Shown here: positions 53,501 through 64,000 of the stretch, in pieces
Numbering within the stretch: the stretch's first letter is position 1
How the letters are laid out: every line of letters begins with the position of its first letter
Assembly: GCF_964204645.1 (NCBI RefSeq)
Contig: NC_134026.1
Span: 22,958,650 to 23,022,649 of the forward strand
Length of the DNA stretch: 64,000 nt
Direction: 5' to 3'
DNA from: Tubulanus polymorphus
Taxonomy: Eukaryota; Nemertea; Palaeonemertea; Tubulaniformes; Tubulanidae
Made by a program: the position numbers and the translations under genes
The notes under the pieces: generated by a model
Told to the model about the DNA's origin: nothing
Database searches by the model: none
Seen by the model: only the letters and a program-made list of their open reading frames with translations

Positions 53501-55791
53501 ATAACAGTCGATCTTCATTTCAGGGCACGCTTCCATTCTCGGCCAGAGTCACTTCGTTACTTTCGATCACCGTATCTACGACCTAACAGGAAGCTGTAGC
53601 TACGTCTTAGCGCATGACTTTGTTGGTAACACTTTCACATTCCTTATAAACTACGAAAATGGTGTCAGGAAATCAATCACAGTTATCAGCAATAACAAAC
53701 AGATCGAGATCTTCCCAGATTTCAAGGTACAAATGTGGAAAGCATTTCAGATATTTCCAACGCTTGGTCTGTGGGATGTGGGATCCGAAGAAGAGAAATC
53801 GCAAAATTATCATTTACATTTCAATTCTTTTAAGGTAACTGTTGACGATCGCCAGACTGAAGTGCCAATCCAATTCATGAATACGTCTGTCATCAGACAC
53901 AGCAGTGAAATTCGCATCCATAACGAACAAGGCTTTACAGTTACTTGCAACATGCTCACTGAGATTTGTCGCTTCAACGTGTCCGGCTGGTATTTCGGAA
54001 AGACTGCTGGTTTACTCGGAACCTTCACTAACGAACCTGCAGATGACTTCACCACTTCTAGTAATCAAGTAGTCGAAGATGTTGACGAGTTTGCTCGCAG
54101 TTGGCAAGTGGGAGAATATTGCAGAAATACCCGAACATTCGCGGTTCAAGCTGTACAAACCGGGGCGGCCGCCGACAGATGTAGAGAACTGTTTGAATCA
54201 ACATCATCACATTTGCGACCAGGTTTCAAATTGGTAAGTCATTAAAGTTTTGAGTTTGTTTTGTGTCAATGATTGTACTGATGAAGCAATTGGTTTTATA
54301 CAGGTAAACCCAAAACGCTACTTGGACATGTGTTTGAGGGATATTACATCCGTTTATAGCGAAGACGTTATCAATGATAAATTATGTGCAGTGTCAGCGC
54401 TATATGTTTCCAACTGTAGAAGCCATGGAGTTCCCGTGCGTCGTCCTAAATTCTGTGGTAAACAAATCGTTAATGTTATACATACATTTTGGTAGTCATA
54501 CCAGACTTATTTGAACGAATAAAGACATTTGAAATGTTTCTTCTGATCTAAAGCAAAATGTGATAGTCCGTTGTCGTCGTTCTTAACTGAGGGACAAAGT
54601 GTCAAGATCAAGGCTTCAGAGATTCCGGCGACGAGATCTGCAGATGTTGTATTCGTGGTTGAGGAAAAGCAATGCAATATGGGTGTCGCCCAGAAACTTC
54701 AGGATCTCGCTATGCAAATAGATACTGCTTTGAAGGCTGAAGGTAGGAGAAGTCAAAGATTCTGTTACTTATTATGCATTGTAATGAGATATCAAAACGA
54801 AATGATAGTATTTCCAAATTTCAGGCAAAGAAGGTAACAGATTCGGAGTCGTCGGCTTCGGTGGTAACAAAATCCACGATTGGGAGCAAACTCACTCCAT
54901 GGAAAATCTTATATTCAACAATGTACGTAAAGTGAGGATGGCGGCCGAGATTCTCGACTTCTCAAAGGACGGTAGCAATAAGGACATCCTTCGAGCTGTT
55001 CAATTTGCTGCAAAATATCCGTACCGAGCCGGGGTCGCTAAAATCGTAATCGCTTTGCCATGCTCGCAATGCATACCGAAATCGGTGTCGTACACAGAAA
55101 TGCAGTCCGTTTTGAATGACAGGGATATCCAGTTACATATTCTGATGAATTACGACTTCTTACTCAGAACGAGCTCACCGAAGAGTAACTACATTTTTGG
55201 AGCTGACGGTAGAGCTGTTTACACGAGCAAAGACGTGTATTCCGAGGTTCTAAATGGCGACGAGACCTTACTGCGTCAAGTGGTTATGCCAAAGGATATC
55301 TGCGTCGAATTGGCAACGCAACGAAAGGGATCTGTATTCAACATCAAGAAAATGATGGCCGGTCGCGTAAGCTCGCAGAAATCCTTCCTTGACGTATTCG
55401 CTCGACGTGTTGCTAAAACTGCCAAAGCCACTGAATGCCAAATTTGTGAATGTACTTCCGATAATACTGGTGCTGGCTTAACAGTTTGTAAACCATGTAA
55501 TATTCCGTCCCAACGATTCCGAGTAAGTTTCTTTCATTTTGATTTTTGCCGAAATAATGTCAGGTTTAGCATTGCAGCATTTAAATTCCGTTTTCAGTAC
55601 ATTTCTGGTGCATACAACCGTCTATTTGGCCACCCAGATGAGCGACCAATAGATATACCAGAACCAGATCCAATGTCGACCCCTAAACTTGACTTCAACT
55701 ACCAGGTATGCATTGATTTAAATCTGTTTGAAATATTAATTTATTTGTAACATTATTCATATATTGTTGTTCATATTTTTAGGAACGATAG
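35590..55791 (+). CDS. Apolipophorin II/I-type large lipid transfer protein precursor (4786 aa)
   Basis: 33 exons: 35590-35644, 37683-37736, 37854-38014, 38161-38415, 38506-38658, 38888-39086, 39510-39765, 39942-40107, 40201-40530, 40763-41332, 41412-41746, 41833-42015, 42095-42365, 42482-42647, 42784-43081, 43312-43512, 43693-43912, 43994-50815, 50922-51236, 51303-51477, 51564-51748, 51827-52107, 52221-52473, 52571-52658, 52738-52979, 53066-53432, 53524-53726, 53835-54233, 54304-54457, 54554-54742, 54825-55522, 55598-55705, 55783-55791 (14361 nt). Order: signal peptide (1-18), vitellogenin-N lipid-transfer module (about 37-610), furin site RTRR (719-722), DUF1943-like then DUF1081-like region with CTP and C-S-Q motifs to about 1010, long beta-repeat region (about 1290-3570), helical region (about 3790-4170), von Willebrand D domain (about 4200-4380), cysteine-rich module, vWA-like domain (about 4490-4640). 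The family forms secreted lipoproteins that carry lipids in the circulation. The architecture favours apolipophorin over vitellogenin: no polyserine is seen. The exon 26 acceptor is the least certain border. Confidence 0.9.
35645..37682 (+). other. Apolipophorin intron 1
   Basis: This 2-kb intron separates the signal-peptide exon from the rest, a common arrangement in secreted-protein genes. Short open frames inside (for example 36182-36409) show no domain I recognise. Confidence 0.7.
43994..50815 (+). other. Giant 6.8-kb coding exon with internal beta-strand repeats
   Basis: A single uninterrupted exon of 2274 codons encodes residues about 1292-3565 of the apolipophorin. About two dozen repeats begin with TP or SP followed by an aromatic residue or His (for example TPFDSWEKIELSLNHMGS, TPFKGYNRVSAAFSHTG, TPYKHYKHLEFYMKHSG) and often end with H-x-G. 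Spacing is roughly 60-80 residues. They alternate with beta-rich KxxxE/D strands, as expected of the lipid-binding amphipathic beta region of large lipid transfer proteins. All long antisense frames here are shadows. Confidence 0.85.
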
Positions 55792-57280
55792 TGGGTATGA
55801 AAATACAATCATATAGATTACCATAGGATCCTACGAAGTGACAAAGACTTGTGCCTGTGCACGGGACTGCCTGAGCGATATACATTTGTTGGATCCGAAA
55901 ATTTCACATTGATTTCATGAAATTATTCGCATAATTCCTGTGTTTATACATCTTCCTAATCTGATGCATATATTTTATCGACATACTACAGTGTTTTTCT
56001 CCAATGTTACTTAACTATACATCTAATAATGTAGTTTTTTTTCAATATTTGTGTACAAAATTATAATTGTAATCGTGTTTATGGATTTTTATTTACTTTG
56101 ATAAATTGTTGTATAAATGATGAAGATGTAATTATTTATTGTCATACGTGGATTAAACTATTAATACATTGTATCATTGAATTAGAAATAAAATCAAAAA
56201 TGTCATTTTGATGATCTTAATGATAAATACTGTTTTACTCTTTCTGCCGACTATCAATTTTCTCTGGATGGCCTTCACATTTTGGATTCTTGCTTAATTT
56301 AGACTTGAGGAAAATCTGATCTGTTCACTGTTTTCTTGTGAATGTAGAAGTCCAAATACATTTACATATGGAGCAGCTTGAAAGCAATGGTGTAATGTTC
56401 GGTGGAATTAAACTTATGTGTAGGCTGGAGTCTCGCCTCGCGCACAACTGTCTAAGAACATAAGTGGAATTCACCTTAAAGTGATTCCACAGATTCTTGT
56501 GGAATTCAACTATAGAACGGGTTTGACTCTGGGTTAAGAGATTTGACTCTAGTTTGAGGATCAACCAGGTACCATGGAACCGCGCTTAGCAAAATCGTTT
56601 ACTATAGGACAAACATAAGATGTAAACTTAGCCCTAGACGTAACCTTTTTGATTGTGCTCTTCCAGTAGAGGAACTTTCTATTTTTTCTTTGTAAGTTTC
56701 TATCGTGTGACGGTAGAAATAATATTCCATCTTCCGAAAGAGCAAAATCGAAAGGGGCCTTTTATTAGTAAACTTTATTAGTAAACAGAAGAATAACTCC
56801 GAGTATAAATCACCTAATTAAACAATTCTTCTCAACAATTTATTTAATCCTTAAATCATCCATTCATCCGAATCAATCTAATGAGACATACATATAAATA
56901 GAAATGTATACGTAAATTTTGTGACATTTATTTATTTCACAATATCTTTTTATAGGTAATGATATACACGATATAAAATGATTCATTATTTACAAAATCT
57001 ATAAGAGACATGTTAAAATCAATGATTCTATGAAATAAAAAAGTTGCATCGTTTGGACAATTATTCTCGAACTTTATGCTGATTCAAGAGGTGTATGTTA
57101 GTTACTCTTATAGTCTTTATTTCCAAATAGTAAATGTATTTTCTGGATTTCGAAGTTCGAACCCATCATTCAAAATGACCTTTTAAGACTCTGTGACGGT
57201 ATACAGTGTTAACGATAGTTAATTTTGGTTTTCATTATTTACAGCTTTTTTATCCGCATATGTACGACAGGGGGGACACG
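55792..57280. other. 3' UTRs of apolipophorin (+) and Rab (-), convergent
   Basis: AATAAA at 56187-56192 is the probable apolipophorin polyadenylation signal, about 400 nt past the stop. On the minus strand, overlapping AATAAATAAA at 56927-56936 is a probable Rab signal, about 345 nt past its stop. No coding exon is seen between them. Confidence 0.55.
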
Positions 57281-58699
57281 TTATCCACACGAACAAACGC
57301 CCCCTTTTTTCTTCTCCTGCTCTTCTTCCACAGGCACCACTGGATCGATGGACTTCGGTCGGGGAACAAAATCTTTTGGCAGCTTCTTTGCTGACAAATA
57401 TGATTCAAAACGACGCTTGTACAAAATGAATATTTGAAATGCGTGACACCCATAATTTACAAAACAAAAGTATCGCATTTAGCAAATTTGCTAGACTGAA
57501 TAGATATGTACCGGTGCCTTTTTACCGAACTCACCTATTTCTATAAATATTTCGTCAACATTCGTGCCAAATTTTGCCGAGGTTTCCAAGAAAATGAAGC
57601 CGTGTCCAGAGGCGTATTGCTTGGCTTCCTGAAAGGAAACGTCGTAAGCAAAAAATTAATCAAGACAGTTGTATTATGTAGTGTAATGAAGAAAAAAACG
57701 TAATTCTTGGAAATGATGTTCCCACTCACTTCGTACGACACAACACGTTGCTCCTTGAGATCAGATTTGTTTCCAGCAAGAGCAATGATAATGTCTGGAT
57801 TGGCTAAACGCTGCACCTCACGAACCCATTCTTTGGCCTTTTGGAACGATTTCTTTAAAATAGACATCGTAAAGCAGAGAGTCAAATTTCAAAGCCCGAA
57901 TAAAAATAAGTCAGATTCAAATAAAAATAAGTCAGATTGTCTACACAATAACGTACTGATTACAAAATATATAAAAAGTAATACGATTTTACGGAGCCCT
58001 GGGATTGACTCGAAAGAAAATTTTCCACAGACAACTACCAATATTAGGTACTATTAGTATGGCTCATACAACTGCGTGTGACGATTTTATGAAATTTTCA
58101 GTGTTCAATGGTAACTTATTTGGCTTCAATTTCAGAAAGGGTCCCCTCTCATCCGGGCCCATTTTAAAGATGCCCGCCGATGGCGTTCCCACGAAGAAAA
58201 CATATTTTTCGCTCTGTCACACATTTCTTTCCAACGAAAAGATTTTACTTACTCTGTCAGTGATGTCGTAAACTATAACTGTTGCTTGGGCACCTCGATA
58301 ATACATTGGGGTTATACAGTGAAATCGTTCTTGACCAGCTGTATCCCATATTTCATATTTATACGTGCAATCTTCGATTGTCACCGCATGTGACGAATAA
58401 GCCGCTGAAAAGAGGCGATTATTTGATTATTATTTGCCATTATGTGAAGATATAAATCACGTGCATCAAACGAAAAAAAGAAAGTCTAAAAGAAAGATGT
58501 TTGTTATTTATTGCACTTTAGTTTTACCTCCGATAGTAGGATCGATTTGCTTAAATCGTTTGTCCGTAAGCTGTATGACGATACTTGTTTTTCCAACTGC
58601 CGCCTCCCCCAGAAGTACTAAGCGAAAAGGTCCTGACTTCGAATGTGCACGTGGTCTCGGCCGTTGCGGATTCTGAGACCGTTTAGTCTTATTTGGCAT
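57281..58699 (-). CDS. Rab5-related small GTPase, divergent
   Basis: Minus-strand exons are 58699-58528, 58404-58253, 57852-57730, 57628-57512 and 57415-57281 (699 nt, 232 aa). G boxes are intact: GEAAVGKTS (31-39), PTIGAA with Thr55, WDTAGQE (77-83), NKSD (136-139) and ETSAK (164-168). MYYRGAQA and ALAGNKSDL resemble Rab5/Rab22-type Rabs. In the family these cycle between GTP and GDP and direct endosomal membrane traffic after geranylgeranylation of C-terminal cysteines. Unusual points are an extended basic/proline-rich N terminus ([15 protein letters not shown]), Glu32-Ala33 in the P loop, and a [10 protein letters not shown] end, so the two cysteines are CXCX and not the common CC or CXC. 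The exon-4 donor used here (GTACAT) is weak and was chosen because it keeps frame with the tail; see findings. Not assignable to a named Rab. Confidence 0.85.
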
Positions 58700-60334
58700 G
58701 TTCAATGTGATCGATTGGCGTTAGTAATTAGAAATGTTCAAAACCGCATAATTCCATGACACGTATATGAATTTGTCTCATACTATATCTGCAAAATGGC
58801 GTGCATCCTTATCTCAAGAGAAAAATAGTACAAAGTACGTACATATGGCATACATTCATATGCCTGCGACTTGTGGATCGGTGCCAGTCACGACGAAGAT
58901 ATCAGATTACAACGCGCACACAGAACCTCAATCGTTCTTCATAAAATTAGTAAGGTTACGTCATTCTCATGAAGATGCGATCAGACCACAGAGTTTCAAC
59001 TTTATTTTTGAACTTTGCTTTCAATTAATTCTTAAAACTTCTTTGTTAGATTCATTGTCCAGTTCCTTTAACACATATATTTTGAATATAATCATAGGTT
59101 TTATTTTCAAGAATCCATCACGGTACACTAATAAAGTTTTATTTTTCCTAAGTACTTGAAATTACAAATTTGTTAAAGCTATTTTCCCCTTCTTTGTTCT
59201 CTTTCATCAGTTTAACTGTTCGGTAGCATCCTCGCAGTCAGAATTATCAATTACTTTATATCACATTCTGTATATTTTCATAGTGTTTATTTCCTTTTTA
59301 ATATTATATGTATATAGCATCCTCGCAGTCAGAATTATCAATTACTTTATATCACATTCTGTATATTTTCATAGTATTTACTTCCTTTGTAATATTATAT
59401 GTATATGGTATGATTGTAATATCTTATCTTATTTTGTTCTGAAACGAAAAGTGGAAGTAGAATCGAATCTCGTAGTTGTAGAGACACGACTGTAGGACAG
59501 AACACAACTCACGCCGTGAACATATATAATGCAATTATATTATCTCCGTACTTTGAATTGATTAAACTTCTTTTAAACCACTTGATAAATAGATGAACAA
59601 TTATCATTGATTCATCTAGCTTTGTACCCGGGTATGGCGGCGATTGATAAGCCACGTTATCCGACTCGTTCAATTTTATGATTTAAGACTTTTTTCTAAC
59701 TATCTTTCTTTATTTTTTTTTCTAACAAATATACCTTGTTCAAGACATACTTGTAAATCACATTACAATTAACTTTCACATCTAGGACATCAAGCATTCC
59801 GCTGCCGAAAAAGAAAACAATTATCACTTTGAATGAAATGGGATACGATGGCTTTACAATTGGTTTACGATGCTAACTAAAGCGAAATAGAATAAGATTT
59901 TTAATGGACGATATATAAATAATCTTTCGGGAGAAACCAGTTTTCATATGCATATACATTCGAGATCGCCTTGCAAAATAGACATCCATAGAAAAAACAC
60001 GTTAGTGTTGTAGCTGTATGCCGATATATTGTGTACTGACTCCATTGTCGTGTCGCCCGTTCACACGACCAAGTGGATTCATTGTCAGCTCTAAAGTCGA
60101 CCTGCTGTATTTTAGCGAAAAAGCGACAGAAGGTTTGCGGTGTAGAAATTCTTAATCTGTGGCTCGTGGAGGCTGTTTAAAAAACCCGGATAGAATCAGG
60201 TCATTCGGTGGAGTTCGCATGCGTCCTTTGAACCCGTTTGAAAACGCCTTTGTGTAGCCTCGTTGTCAGAGTCCCCATTGCTCACCTGCTCCGCGAGAGT
60301 GGCTTATGTGAAAGGATTGTAAAAACTCTAGATA
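58700..60334. other. Upstream region of Rab and of the 60.3-kb exon
   Basis: This divergent intergenic stretch contains a 91-bp tandem duplication (59225-59406). Otherwise it is AT-rich sequence in which I see no coding exon. Promoters for the Rab (-) and for a possible + gene beginning at 60335 should lie here. Confidence 0.4.
59225..59406. repeat. Two-copy tandem duplication, 91-bp unit
   Basis: AGCATCCTCGCAGTCAGAAT begins at 59225 and again at 59316. The copies stay nearly identical through TTATATCACATTCTGTATAT and TAATATTATATGTATAT. High identity implies a recent duplication. Confidence 0.85.
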
Positions 60335-60371
60335 ATGGATTTTATCAAATCAGTAATACTGATTGCAATGG
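60335..60371 (+). CDS. Possible first coding exon (signal peptide) of a gene extending beyond the window
   Basis: ATG at 60335 opens MDFIKSVILIAM, a short charged-then-hydrophobic start like a signal peptide, followed by the strong donor G/GTAAGT at 60372. It ends in phase 1, as does the signal exon of the apolipophorin 25 kb upstream. No second exon is recognisable in the remaining 3.6 kb, so the product is unknown. A chance ATG plus donor is possible. Confidence 0.3.
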
Positions 60372-63160
60372 GTAAGTTTAAAAAACAAGCTTTTGTCTAA
60401 CTGCTAGTGTAATTAGATCGAGGAATTAACATGCTTGGTGTCACATTGTCGTCGCATGTGCATATTAGATTTTTGAAGAGATTTTTTCAATTCTAAACAA
60501 CATCTGCGGTATATTGGTTTATATATTTTTATCCATGATGCGATTTGGGTAAAACTCCATGTTGATGGTCCCGCGCGCGATCTAAGCAAAATTTAAAAAG
60601 ACGTTTAGTAAACCTGCCCTGATTTTTCGTATAATCTAATGCAAATTGAAGCGGCAAATTGAACTGCTGTAAGTGACAAATACACTTGAAGACGATTTTG
60701 TAAAAACGGTTTGAGAGAAAAAGCTCAACCTGATCACATTTCGCTAACATTCGACTATAACTACATTCCTTTCTTCTCTGAATCGTGATCGTTGCAGGGT
60801 TATGGCGGACAATATTATGATGACTAGATTTTTATTGCTTTGCACACGCCCAACATGTCGTCTCATAAAGAAGATTACTGCAGCGCAGCTCGGCTCCACA
60901 ATGCGAGAGCTGGTTTGGTATCATCGATTAGCACAGTCCCAGATGATATTTCAATAAATCAGAAAATACACAGCTCCAACGAGCTGCAGGAAATCAAATA
61001 TGGGCCTACACTTGAAACGGCTCGCCATCTTGCAACCTGGCTGACGATTTTCTGACTCACAATTCAAGCAAGAAAATATATATATTGTTTAATAACTCCT
61101 GCTAGACGATGATTTACATGTAGTGGGTGCTATTTCCGCTAAATAAACAGGATCTAATAATAACTGAGCCAGGAAAAATCTGAACAGATATATATATATG
61201 CTGGCACTCCTCGTTTCGTAAACAAGAAATCTTACTAAAAAACCCTCTATAAATGCATGTCAAACTGGATAAGCATTGGTGAACTGGGAAAATTGCAAAT
61301 TATCTTCAATCATTTATGGATTGCCGTGATTACGATTCGAATGGCATAATTGACATTCGATAGTATTGCACAAATATCGACTATATATGTATATAATATA
61401 TACAGTATATATGCTCCACAAAAAGTAGTTATTAACTAAAAAAGGAAGAGAAAACGATTTGAGCTATGTTTTTATTACCGTTTTCGGAAATCGCATTACT
61501 TCGATATTGCGCTGTATGAAATTATGGGATTCATTACTTCGAAAGTGAAACTATTTCTGTCACGGCACGAGGAGGTGACAACAGATTGATTTTAATACTG
61601 TTTCGCAATTGTAATTCTTCGAGATCCTAAAAATATCCTTTATTTGTCATACCATATAATGTGAAACATTAAATAAACATAAAATTTACAATTCAATAAT
61701 GACCTGCATAGAATAGATAAAAGCGGGAAAGCAGAACGAATGTGCATTAAAATTGGACTGGAATACATTTACCAAAAAATTAGAAAGGAATTTCACTTAA
61801 ATCGAAAATTGCTCTTTTTGTACGTCGTATCCTTCAGTGTAGAGCCGAATCAACCGGTCAAGTAGTTTAGAGTGGCCATATTTCCCGGGGCTGTTTCCGT
61901 ATCATGCGTTTATTTGCTTGCCGAAGGAAATACTTTTTTTGTGTTTAACACGAACCGCAATCATAAGCTACATCAATCTTTAGTAAGGTAATGGCCCACG
62001 AGAGCAAGCAAAACAGCAGGATATTACCCATTCAAATGTACGTATCTAGCGTACTAATGAAAAGACACATGGCTCGACCGGTTAAAGATTCGAACATGTA
62101 GTCCACACTAGTCAACGACCAACGTCGAATAAGCGAAAAAACCATAAAGTTCCATTTCACACACATAGAAGAATGTTTGCCGCATTGCATTTGCTATTAG
62201 GAAACAAAAAGATAACTCAAAACGTTTCAGCTTCAGTAATGAAAGAAACGGAAACCATGGCAACCGTCACATCCATAGAATGACTATTTTCTGCGCCAGT
62301 ACTCGGGTGGCATACTCAGCGATTTGCTATAGCGCTACGTGTTGATTCCCACATCGGCTACAGATCGGTTACAAATTGGTTAAACGAGCAAAAGATGATA
62401 GCCATTCATGGCATTTATCAAATCAGTTGAGATTCTGAAATTAATCGAGCCGATATACGCTGCGACTGCATATTGAAATGTTTAATTCGATAGATGCTAA
62501 TTGTAGAAATAAACAACGCCGATTTACTGAGGAGACAAAGCAACTATCAGTCATCGGTGTCAGGAGGTCGTTCAATAAACGTCAAAGAATTATAATTCAA
62601 TTAAAATTTATAATGCACGAAACAGCCAGTTTACACTTAACGAATGCGACAAGTAGAACTACGTATGAATAATGCCAGCATTTTGTTTCACCATTTACGA
62701 TGCAAATGACCCAATATTTAGAACTGTTGTATGCCTGGCATACAGAAATATTAAGTTATAACACCGAGTCATTTCATATTTCACCACATAATTGAGACCC
62801 AATGACATTGCCATTGAGTGATAAACGCTTTGCAGCAATTTGCCTACGAGCACCAACGACCCCTTGTTCACTGAGTAAACATTTCGCCATTGATTTCAAA
62901 AAATACATTTGCGTAACCACACTATTTATTTAGACTTAATCAAAAGAGTAACAAACTCTGAAAAATAAACAGCGTTTCTAAAATGAATTTCATTTTCATT
63001 CCTTGGACTAATCGTTAACAGCTTTCACGTAGGCCTACTTACTTCGGTTTGATTATTTCCCCATTACCCAAAGAACCATACTGGGTTATGAATTTTCAAT
63101 TTAGTTATTCGTATGACGTCACTGCAAAAATCTCAAAATCTTTAAGGCATCATGCTATTC
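60372..63160. other. Noncoding stretch, possibly intron 1 of the 60.3-kb gene
   Basis: AT-rich sequence with short TA-rich runs (for example near 61380-61410). Open frames at 60840-61055 and 62478-62672 have no recognisable domain or convincing splice context. I see nothing else. Confidence 0.45.
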
Positions 63161-63457
63161 TATGGTGGCTGATAAGGGCCATAGCGTAAAATTCCTGGTA
63201 TGTAAATGAGGGCGCCAGAACGCCAGAACGCCAAAACGAAAAAAAAACGTCCAATTTTCTCTAAAAGTTCGTTTTGCCAAAACAAAGAAAAAACGAACTT
63301 TCGTTTTGGCGCCCCCGCCAATTTTCGGAATTTTCTTTGTTTTGGCGCGCCAAAACGAACTTTCAGAGAAATTTGGACGTTTTTTTTCGTTTTGGCGTTC
63401 TGGCGCCCTGATTTGCATACCAGAAATTTTTCGCTATGGCCCTTATCAGCCACCATA
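63161..63457. mobile_element. Foldback MITE (297 bp) with target duplication
   Basis: The left arm TATGGTGGCTGATAAGGGCC and the right arm GGCCCTTATCAGCCACCATA are exact inverted repeats, and pairing continues inward across most of the element (GGCGCC, CGTTTTGGCG, GAACTTTC). The centre is a GGCGC/TTTTGGC palindrome. CTATTC flanks both sides (63155-63160 and 63458-63463), consistent with a 6-bp or slightly longer target duplication. There is no transposase. Confidence 0.8.
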
Positions 63458-64000
63458 CTATTCTACATATTCTATATATATTAATGTAGCCCATGCCGCG
63501 GCCTTCATTCTTAAATTGTTAAATGTTCCTCCGGTTTGAGTTTTGAATGTATATACATGTATATGTAGACGTCTTCAAGCGATAGCGGTCAAAATACGAC
63601 CGATGAGCGTCGCCTGGCGGTTGTTTTTAAAGGGAGTATTACTGCGCCTTTTCTTATTGCGAATATAGTCACGTCATCGAAACGCGTTAATTATGTCGCG
63701 AAAGAAGTAGAAATAACATCCGAGTCTCACAGGAATTAACCATTAATCCGGCTGTCATTCTCAACACGTTTTTATACAGAAATGCTGGTACAAACCAACC
63801 ATGTACTAAATGTAATGTCTTAAAAATTTTCAGTGGAAGCCGACCAGGTATAGTGTGTCCATGAAAAATAAATAGATCAGCCGTGCTGGGCCAAACAGGC
63901 ATATCTTTTTCGCCAATACTGAAACACCAAAAACAATTTAAATTTTACTATGTATTGACATTTTTGACAGCAATTTATCAGGAGGTTTCTTAATCGATTC
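63458..64000. other. Right edge of the window, nothing recognised
   Basis: No gene, RNA or repeat that I can support. The minus-strand open frame at 63687-63902 has no recognisable motif. Confidence 0.5.

Noticed and set aside
1-64000. CRISPR arrays, operons, bacterial promoters or prophage
   Set aside because: Everything supportable is eukaryotic and intron-bearing; no regularly spaced direct repeats with unique spacers were seen.

Overview
The window is animal nuclear DNA. Its genes are interrupted by many GT-AG introns, it is AT-rich between genes, and it has no operons or ribosome binding sites. All five recognisable proteins are metazoan families. One is a very large apolipophorin-type lipoprotein with a furin site near residue 720, a von Willebrand D domain and a vWA-like tail. 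This points to an invertebrate. A protostome, perhaps a lophotrochozoan, is my guess and is weakly supported.

Layout. At 1-24 kb there is a KChIP/calsenilin-type EF-hand calcium sensor on + (7 coding exons, first intron 12.9 kb, candidate 6-nt microexon). Inside its first intron are pieces of what looks like an unidentified minus-strand gene. At 25.2-26.9 kb is Polycomb RING protein PCGF1 on -, tail to tail with KChIP. At 28.6-33.4 kb is cytosolic HMG-CoA synthase on +, head to head with PCGF1, carrying a tandemly duplicated coding exon that looks mutually exclusive. At 33.6-34.0 kb is a dead LINE tail. At 35.6-56.2 kb is the apolipophorin precursor on + (33 coding exons, predicted 4786 aa, including one 6.8-kb exon). 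At 56.9-58.7 kb is a Rab5-related GTPase on -, tail to tail with the apolipophorin. At 60.3 kb is a possible first coding exon of another secreted protein whose remainder lies outside the window.

Repeats include a 615-bp long-TIR element enclosing a tRNA-like sequence and telomere-like CCCTAA motifs (27.6-28.2 kb), two related TA-flanked MITEs (5.3 and 30.3 kb), a 297-bp foldback element with a short target duplication (63.2 kb) and small tandem duplications.

The neighbours share no single pathway. HMG-CoA synthase (sterol/isoprenoid precursor synthesis), the apolipophorin (lipid transport) and the Rab (prenylated, endosomal) touch lipid and isoprenoid biology, but I read this as coincidence. 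Exon models were built by hand from splice signals, reading-frame phase and family similarity. Exon lengths and phases close exactly for KChIP, PCGF1, HMGCS, apolipophorin and Rab, with one uncertain donor in Rab.
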